Source of the DNA: Kingdonia uniflora
Lineage: Eukaryota; Streptophyta; Magnoliopsida; Ranunculales; Circaeasteraceae
Direction: 5' to 3'
DNA length: 64,000 nucleotides
NCBI GenBank assembly: GCA_014058105.1
Contig: JACGCM010001011.1
Coordinates: 1,183,501-1,247,500 of the forward strand
Part shown: piece by piece, positions 57,802-64,000 of the stretch
Numbering within the stretch: the stretch's first letter is position 1
How the letters are laid out: each line of letters starts with the position of its first letter
The notes under the pieces: generated by a model
What the model saw: the letters and a program-made list of their open reading frames with translations, nothing else
The model's database searches: none
What the model was told of the DNA's origin: nothing
Made by a program: the position numbers and the translations under genes

Positions 57802-59196
57802 ATCTACGGGACCCATCATATGAAACATAGGTATCTTTATTTCTACCCATAGTCTTATCTAGTTTGAGGGTACCTACCATCGTCTGGCTGAAGACGTTAA
57901 ACTTAGGCAACCTTTATCATGTTCAGGTAATATTTTTAGATTATTTATTTTTGGCAACTTTGGGGACACATGCTGATTCAGTTTGAGGGTGGGGGTAAAT
58001 AAGATTTTCATAACTTTTTCTAATAAAAGTTATTATCTAGGGCATTCTGGTGTTGTAGACACATTTTTTTTGTATACTCTGATCTTTGGACATTCTTAGA
58101 ATCCTAGAGTTGCACTTGGGATAAAATTATAAGGTTATGGTTTATTTTAAACCGTAAATTGTTTGTGCGTTAAGAATTTTTAAGTTTTTGGTACTACCAT
58201 CCTATTAGATGTGTTTCAGAAGAAAATTACTCTTATAATTGCACTTCATGTAGTTATGTTATCAAGGTTTTGTTAAAACTAACTATCACCTTTTGATTAA
58301 TCAACAGTTTGGGTTAGGAAGAATCTGTAATGAGGGAGACATTTATCTTGGAAAATTTTGTTTCTCATAAATTCATACTAAGGGTTTGTATGTATTTTTA
58401 CAAGTTATTGGCTCCTTTCACGAAGCTGACAGACTCGTAAAAAAAAAAAAAAAATCATTCACAATTTAAGACCCCTCGTAAGATTTAGAACTGAAAGAGG
58501 AATTTTTTTTATTAATCTCGAGGCAAGCCATGAATCAATGTGAAAGTAAGAGATCAAAAAAGTAAAAATCGAGTCTCTATGAGTATAGTTGAGAACTATG
58601 TGAAGGAGGACAAGTTGCACGTATAAAAGAGCAAATGAAAACTCAAATGCAAAAGTTTTACCATGAAAAACTTGTATGGATAGATATTTTTCCTGAAAGA
58701 TCAATAAAAGAGAGCGAACAAACTAAAGTAGTTGTCGAACAAACTTCTAGATTTCTTCCACCATACTCAAGATAAGGCTAAGGTTATTTGAAAGGATTAT
58801 CAAACTTCTTGATTCCATAAACTAAATTCACTACACAAAAGGATGAAATTCTGAAACTTGATATAATCTGATTGTAGTATAATTGACTTGATAAATTCTA
58901 AACGTATCTGATGGTTAACCCTTGTTTAAGTATTATATCTAGGAGATGAATTTAATCCATTTTTAGAGATACCAGGAGGAATGATTATTAGTTGTTTATA
59001 ATACCAGAACGTCTATGATAGAATTTTGTCGGTATATTCACTGAAAACCCTCACGAGACACAACTCGTCCTATATGAGTAACCTATAGGTTGAAAAGCTT
59101 GTTGCATACGCTAAATGCAATCGTAAGAAACCACGAAAGAGTTTAGTTTAGTTTTCTTTTACTAAGGGACTAACAATATGTCAGTTTGGGGGTATT
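57802..59196 (+). other. Athila 3' non-coding region and polypurine tract
   Basis: No envelope-like ORF was recognised. A poly(A) tract is at 58439-58454. The polypurine tract TTTGGGGG (59185-59192) is immediately followed by TATT and the 3' LTR. Confidence 0.65.
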
Positions 59197-59701
59197 TGAT
59201 AGGCACAAAAAATGCCTATTTTTGTCATTCAATTCACATTATCTAGGACCTTATTTTATGTTTCACTGGGCCTAATTAAAGTATGTTTGACTATTGCAGG
59301 TAATAAGATAATTGCAACCAAATCCGGTCTTAAAGCCCAACTTTTACAAGCTAAAGAGTTGTTGAAGATTACTAGTTGTCAAGAGCTGCTGGAGATGGCC
59401 TAATACTAGTTAACAACTGCTGGAAGACTTAGTCAAAGATTTTTGCTAAAAGATCTCCACAAAAGGAGGGTTGTTGAGGGAAATGAGGGCTGGAGTTAGG
59501 TTAAGAGAGAGATAGTTGTAAAACCAGGGAGTTATCTTTTTAGTTCACTATCCTTTTTTCTGCCGTAGTTCTTCTATGTTTTTCCATGTAAACCTTTTTT
59601 AATCAATAAATAATGGTTTTTCTTAAATCACAATTTTAATCTTTGCATCTCTGAGAACGAAACCCTTATGTTTCAACAACCCTATTTGATACGGATTATC
59701 A
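59197..59701 (+). repeat. Athila 3' LTR (505 bp)
   Basis: It starts TGATAGGCACAAAA and ends GATACGGATTATCA and is the same length as the 5' LTR, with about 18 single-base differences. Confidence 0.93.
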
Positions 59702-59706
59702 ATCAC
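59702..59706. repeat. Right target-site duplication ATCAC of the Athila element
   Basis: It is identical to 49724-49728. Confidence 0.93.
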
Positions 59707-60442
59707 TATATAGGTAACAACTTCTATTGGCTTTTAAATACTTCATTTTGTAATACTTCATCACATCAGTAACAATGAACTCCTTCGCAGTATCGTTCAC
59801 TCTCCACCTCTCATTCAAAGTCTCACAAGCCTTCATCATTTCATAGACATTCCTATTTAGCTGTGCTGGGTAGCAATATAATAGATTCATCACTCCTTTT
59901 TGTAAATGGGTTAGCGGTACCCTAAGACCATACACCAATTGATTGAGATAACATAAAAATCCATCATTCGGGACTAACTCCACAGACACATTATAGTATG
60001 TTATTTCTATATCATCCTGAATTCCTCTCTTCACCTTCTACAGATCGAGATTGGGCACTTGGTAATACGCATTTGCCCCCCGAACTGGAAAAAACATTCT
60101 AAACCAAAGACCTTCCTTCACTATGTATTCCCCCCATTTTCCTGCTAATTTACTTTTATATTTTAAAAATTCTTTTCCTACATCTACCCCCTCTGGATAA
60201 ATATAAAATTCCATGTCATCAACCCCTCTCACCCTTTTGACCTCCTCTACTACCATAGGCTTGACCTGAATAAACACACTTTTTGTAATACTAATTACTC
60301 CTTCCTTATTATCTACAACCTCCTCCATACTATCACAATCGTCCTCCCTACCTGATGACGATGTTTCTTCTGAGCTGGATGATGCTATAAATTTACTCCT
60401 AGGACTTAAGTTCTTTGAAAGCATACTCGACCTATAAATCAA
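59707..60442 (-). pseudogene. Tat-type accessory ORF, 5' part (upstream of the Athila insertion)
   Basis: On the minus strand the frame 60442-60038 (SKNLSPRSKFIASSSSEETS, VKRVRGVDDMEFYIYPEGVD, LAGKWGEYIVKEGLWFRMFF) runs up to a stop, and 60034-59699 follows in an adjoining frame (NVSVELVPNDGFLCYLNQLV, YCYPAQLNRNVYEMMKACET, LNERWRVNDTAKEFIVTDVM). The PAQLxxN block is the hallmark of the plant Transposase_28-like family. The frame resumes left of Athila at 49723 with KRPKFFYFN, so this was one ORF before insertion. Function in the element is unknown. Confidence 0.65.
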
Positions 60443-61452
60443 AAAAATGGCGTTTATTCAGTCCATCCCTATGATTCATTTTTTTTTTACAGATTACACA
60501 ATAATGTACAAAATAGAGAGTGAGACCCCACCCACATTTTCTTTTCTTATTACCCAACAACCCTTTAACAAATATTTCTCATTTTAAACTTACAAAAAAG
60601 TAGTCAGACTTTCCTCCTTCTCCCAAAGTCAGGTACAAAACACAAATACAACAAACATAGGAAAATTGGGGATTCATACCCCCAAAATCTGTGCTAATTA
60701 CTAAACAAAGCCCAACATTAGAGAGTCTTTTCACTCAGTTCACCGATTAGGAAACCATAGTTCCCTAATTACCCCCCACATTCTAATTTCCATAAACGAA
60801 TCCTAAACATACAAAATCCTACTTACAATAAATAAACAAACAAAATCAAGAAATCCTACTCACCTGTACTAGAAGACCCACAATGTTCTGCTTTCCTAGC
60901 AACCTTTGAAGATATCCCTCATTTATACTGCTTGTCCACCAAAGTTATAACACCAGACAAAGTTTTTGTTAATTGGAGGGCAGTATTCAGAACTCAAACA
61001 TTTCTCCTCTCCAGATAAACGGTTCACAACAATTTTCCCTTTTTCTAGAACTAAAGGTAATTTATGAGAGAGAGAGAGACGAGTTTTTATACTCTCCCTC
61101 AATTTTTGAAACGATGGCACCCTCAGACACGTGTTGGTCATCCCTGCTGCATATTCAGACGCGTTCTTTCGTCGTATAGTTTTATCATTACCTCTTGGGA
61201 AGCGAGTTCTATTATCACGTCTGTCCCTCACGTTAGCTATTAAAAACAATTTTTTTTCAACTCCTCCTTCCCAAGAAAGCCTGTAGGACTACTTACTATT
61301 CTCTGCCTTGCACAGTTTGTACTATAACACCATCCCTTACTACTATAAATAGTAAATAATTTCAAAATTTGTAACATTTACGACAGCTGTTGACATCAAA
61401 CACAGCTGTCATAACTGCCCCCATACGCGGCGTAACACATACATTTATTTTA
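60443..61452. other. Upstream region of the interrupted accessory ORF; a possible first exon
   Basis: On the minus strand a segment ending GSSST with donor CAG|GTGAG at about 60872 could be an upstream exon spliced to the ATAG acceptor near 60431, but the frames do not join cleanly. A minus-strand frame 61249-60923 (LRVPSFQKLRESIKTRLSLS) has no recognised similarity. A GA microsatellite is at about 61066-61078. Confidence 0.3.
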
Positions 61453-61835
61453 GAGAAAATTTGAGTTTAGTCCTACCTTTAAACTAGATATATGACTTTA
61501 GTCCCCAAGTTCTTGAAAAATGTAGTTTTGGTCCCCAAATGGCCTCTGACAACTTTCGTTATAGTCAAACTTTGACATAAAATGCCTAATCTACCCTCAC
61601 GTGAGTTGCACGTAATTTCATCTAATAGGCAACAAGTTATCTTCAGGTAACAAGTATTCATCTACCAATCCACCTCACCCCTATCCACCTCACCATTTCA
61701 CAACAGTCATCTCCATCCCCAAATACCCCAACGGTCATCTCCTTCCCCAAATATCTCAATTAAAGCTCTCTCTCTCTATCTTATTTTTTTTTCTCTCTCT
61801 CAATTCTAAGTTTTGGTACTAGTTTTTCTCTGTCT

Positions 61836-62480
61836 ATGGGAGGTGGAGTTTGAGGTAGAGGTAAAGGTGGCGGTAGAAGTGGAGGTGGAGGTGGTGGTGG
61901 TGGTAATATAAAGGTAAAATTACTTCATTTATCTTTGTCTCTCTTATTAATCAGGTATTTAATGTAAAATTTGTAAAATCACCATTAAAGTTTAAAAGTA
62001 AGAAATGGGGACTAAAGACAAATTGTAGGGAAATAAATTGGGACTAAAGACTAACTTATTGATAATTTATGATTTTTGTTGTAGGATGATTTGTGTTATA
62101 TTTGTGATTAAGCTTTTCATGGTATTGGAGATTGTTCATGGTTATATAATATGTGCAAGAAGCCAAATTGCAGTAGAATAATGCAAGTCCATGTTTTAAA
62201 ATCTATAGAGAACCCTGGTAGAAAGTACTTGAAATACTAATTTCCTACCTGTGGTACTTTTTAATGGTTGAGTGAGGCCATTGGGCAATCTTCAAATTCA
62301 TCAAGTATGAGTAGCCCATCTTTCAAAGGTGGCTGCTTTGGTTGTGAGAAAACTGGACACTGGTGAAGAGAATGTCCTTGAAAGACTGTAGTTTTTCCCT
62401 AAAGGTGGTTGTGGTGTTATGAAATTGTGTAAATCTAATGCTCAGAGAAGCAAGGGTAATAAATTCTTAGTTTGTGAAAA
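61836..62480 (+). pseudogene. GRF and CCHC zinc-finger protein, decayed
   Basis: Exon 1 (61836-61913) encodes MGGGV, a stop, then GRGKGGGRSGGGGGGGGNIK. A GT-AG intron (61914-62084) leads in phase 0 to exon 2: DDLCYICD, stop, AFHGIGDC (CCHC knuckle), KKPNC, MQVHVLKSIENPGRKYLKY (GRF finger), PTCGTF, stop, WLSEAIG, then CFGCEKTGHW, stop, RECP (second CCHC). The order knuckle-GRF-knuckle and the Gly-rich N-terminus fit plant GRF-type zinc-finger proteins that bind nucleic acid. At least four in-frame stops show it is dead. It sits inside the MULE on the opposite strand from the transposase. Confidence 0.65.
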
Positions 62481-62630
62481 TGTTGAATATAAGTACTTTA
62501 TGTGGCTAAAGAACTATATGAATGAAGAAGGAAAAAAGAATGCAGAATTTGTATAGCTTTCAGTTGGACCATACTAACACCAGTTTGAGTAGCCTTCCGC
62601 ATAATACCAGTGTAACTACCTACACATTTT

Positions 62631-63050
62631 AGACCTGTAAATTTGTAGTCTAACAAATATAAAAACAACAACAAACAATATTCACAGAGATGCAATAGAG
62701 TACTTGCACAAATATAAGACCTGTAAATTTGTAGTCTAACAAATATAAGAACAGCAACAAACAATATTCACAGAGATGCAATAGAGTACCTATACAAATA
62801 TAAGATCTGTAAATTTACAGTCTAACAAATATAAAAACAATAATAAACAATATTCACAGAGATGCAATAGAGTATCTGCACAAATATAAGACTTGTAAAT
62901 TTGTAGTCTAATAAACATAAGAACAAAAAAAAATAGCATTCACAAAGATGCAATAGAGTACCTACACAAATATAAGACCTGCAAATTTACAGTCTAACAG
63001 ATAGACAAACAACAACAAACAACAAACATTCATGAAAATAACTGCAAAAA
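62631..63050. repeat. 86-bp tandem repeat, four full units and a partial
   Basis: Units start at 62631, 62717, 62803, 62889 and 62975, an exact 86-base period. Each begins AGA(C/T)(C/T)TGTAAATTT and holds CAGAGATGCAATAGAGTA. Adjacent units differ at a few to about 15 positions. The array is AT-rich and non-coding. Confidence 0.92.
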
Positions 63051-63199
63051 CATTTGGCATTAAGTTATAAAATGTACTTGTTAACATGCAGTTAAAATAC
63101 TGATATTAAAATTGTGATCACTAGATCACTACATAGCCAAAAAAATTTAAATCACCAAATTAAGTCACACTTTCCAAATCCTGCCAAGAGGTTGAAAAA
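63051..63199. other. AT-rich spacer
   Basis: Nothing was recognised between the tandem array and the transposase tail. Confidence 0.3.
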
Positions 63200-63905
63200 C
63201 TTTCTTATAAGGGTTAGAGCGGGGATTAAGCTTACTGTGTTAATGCTCTAGTTTGCCTTGGGGCTTGAACTTGCTGTGTTGATGCCCTAGACTGCCTTTG
63301 GGCTTGACTTGCTTGACTTTACCTTGGGGCTTGAGTAGCTTTTGACTAGCTTTGGGCTTGACTTGCTTGACTTTGCCTTGGGGTTTGAGCTTGTTGTATG
63401 GATACCCTAGTTTGCCTTGGGGCTTGACTTGCTTGAGATTGCCTTTGGGCTTGACTTACTTGACTTTTCCTTTGAGCTTGAGCTTGCGGTGTGGATACCC
63501 TAGTTTGCCTTGGGGTTTGAGTAGCTTGAGACTGCCTTTGAGTTTATCTTGCTTGAGTTTGCCTTGGGGTTGAGTAGCTTAAGTTTGCCTTGCACCCCTA
63601 AAAGATCTCCCACCACCACTACCTATACCATCACTTCTCCTCCCTCTCATATTTGGTATTGCAAGTGGTAAGCCAATATTGCTCACATGTCTTGCCATGC
63701 TAACATTTCTATCTACCCTCTTAGGTGTTCTTGCTACTCTTGGCCTTGGTGTTGCTGGTGCACCCTTACAAGTTTTTTTGTTGTGACCATAACCCCCATA
63801 TTTTCCATATCTCTTTTGCCTCTTTTTTCATATGGATCAGGGATTCTTTGTTTTCTAGGTCTCCCAGATCCTCTGACCAATGGGGGAGGTAGAAAATGGT
63901 TTTCT
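63200..63905 (-). pseudogene. MULE transposase C-terminus with zinc knuckle and Lys-rich repeats
   Basis: On the minus strand GSGRPRKQRIPDPYEKRGKR and, after a one-base shift, YGKYGGYGHNKKTCKG match the zinc-knuckle end of MuDR-type transposases (GRPxKxR ... C-x2-C-x4-H-x4-C), with the first Cys changed to Tyr. ATPRPRVARTPKRVDRN follows. The tail is a run of imperfect repeats of the form KPQGKLKQ and KPKG, with some stops, encoded by the CCTTGGGGCTTGAC-like repeats at 63250-63600. The catalytic DDE part lies beyond the right edge. Confidence 0.6.
63250..63590 (-). repeat. Imperfect tandem repeats within the MULE transposase tail
   Basis: TTGCCTTGGGGCTTGA and TGCCTTTGGGCTTGACTTGC alternate at about 24-48 base spacing. 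A longer unit (GGATACCCTAGTTTGCCTTG) recurs at about 63400 and 63498. On the minus strand they encode Lys-Pro-Gln-Gly-rich repeats. Confidence 0.7.
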
Positions 63906-64000
63906 TAGTTTGTAAGCAGCATATAATACAAAAATAACCATATATATGAAATAAAGATTCAAATGCACCTATGTTTAAATATAAACCTTCTCCCATTCTG

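Larger units (their letters stand above)
49729..59701 (+). mobile_element. Athila-lineage Ty3/gypsy retrotransposon, 9973 bp, near full length
   Basis: It has two 505-bp LTRs (49729-50233, 59197-59701), ATCAC target duplications, an Asp-tRNA-type primer site ATGGCGCCGTTGCCGGGGAC at 50235-50254, a 2.2-kb leader, gag-pro, RT, RNase H and integrase in that order, 1.4 kb of non-coding 3' DNA and a polypurine tract (TTTGGGGG at 59185-59192). By eye the LTRs differ at about 18 of 505 positions (near 96 percent identity), so the insertion is among the youngest events here. Coding frames carry at least five in-frame stops and three frameshifts, so it is not autonomous. No envelope-like ORF is seen. 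Confidence 0.93.
61453..64000. mobile_element. Mutator-like element (MULE), left part, continues beyond the window
   Basis: The segment GAGAAAATTTGAGTTTAGTC at 61453, followed by GACTTTAGTCCCC and TAGTTTTGGTCCCCAAA, has the look of a plant MULE terminal region. Inside lie a GRF/CCHC zinc-finger pseudogene (plus), an 86-bp tandem array, and the C-terminal zinc-knuckle end of a MULE transposase (minus). The other end and the target duplication are outside or not identified. Confidence 0.5.

Noticed and set aside
59212..59403. 63-codon frame repeated at 49744-49935
   Set aside because: It lies wholly inside the two Athila LTRs and duplicates only because the LTRs do; no protein similarity.
63352..63573. 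Leu/Pro-rich plus-strand frame with apparent repeats
   Set aside because: It is an antisense product of the Lys-Pro-Gln-Gly repeats of the MULE transposase tail; the minus strand makes better sense.

Overview
The window is nuclear DNA of a flowering plant, almost certainly a eudicot. The coding genes have many small GT-AG introns and plant-only products, and roughly two thirds of the sequence is decayed plant transposable elements (Ty3/gypsy of the Athila, Tat and a chromovirus-like gag type, LINE, SINE, MULE). I cannot name the species.

Three host genes are supported. At the left edge, on the minus strand, lie the first three exons of a TIME FOR COFFEE (TIC) paralog (2-724). At 16171-22050, on the plus strand, is a complete second TIC gene (13 exons, 1578 codons, 23-residue polyglutamine tract). 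The two TIC genes are divergent, about 15.4 kb apart, share the first exon boundaries, and both have clusters of CACGTG G-boxes upstream. At 23582-29010 is AXR4, the accessory protein for AUX1 auxin-carrier trafficking, in two exons split by a 4.06-kb intron that holds a 1.2-1.4 kb tandem duplication.

Layout: 1-1.5 kb, TIC paralog and promoter; 1.9-8.2 kb, tandem repeats, a plant-mobile-domain pseudogene and a gypsy gag/LTR relic (minus) with a 1.1-kb insertion; 8.5-9.4 kb, an insertion carrying a LINE RNase H relic; 9.7-13.4 kb, a non-autonomous Tat-type LTR element; 13.8-14.0 kb, a LINE RT relic; 14.2-29.3 kb, the gene island (TIC, AXR4); 29.7-31.9 kb, a Tat relic with a 40-bp minisatellite; 31.9-32.9 kb, an LTR into which a 505-bp Athila solo LTR was inserted; 33.6 kb, a SINE; 33.8-34.9 kb, gypsy LTR plus truncated gag; 35-38 kb, largely unassigned AT-rich DNA; 38.3-47.5 kb, a decayed Tat element (minus-strand gag-pol, plus an intron-containing antisense ORF); 47.6-60.4 kb, another Tat-type accessory ORF, split by a 9.97-kb Athila element with matching 505-bp LTRs and ATCAC target duplication; 61.4-64 kb, part of a MULE with a GRF/CCHC zinc-finger pseudogene, an 86-bp tandem repeat and the transposase C-terminus.

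The two TIC genes and AXR4 link to circadian, jasmonate and auxin biology, but nothing in the sequence shows that AXR4 and TIC are co-regulated. Everything else is best read as a nested archive of insertions: a Tat accessory ORF was hit by Athila; a Tat LTR was hit by an Athila copy now reduced to a solo LTR; a gypsy gag was hit by a smaller unclassified element. I saw no convincing undescribed system. The most useful leads are the divergent TIC pair, the antisense accessory ORFs, the palindrome-array LTR and the two-gene MULE.
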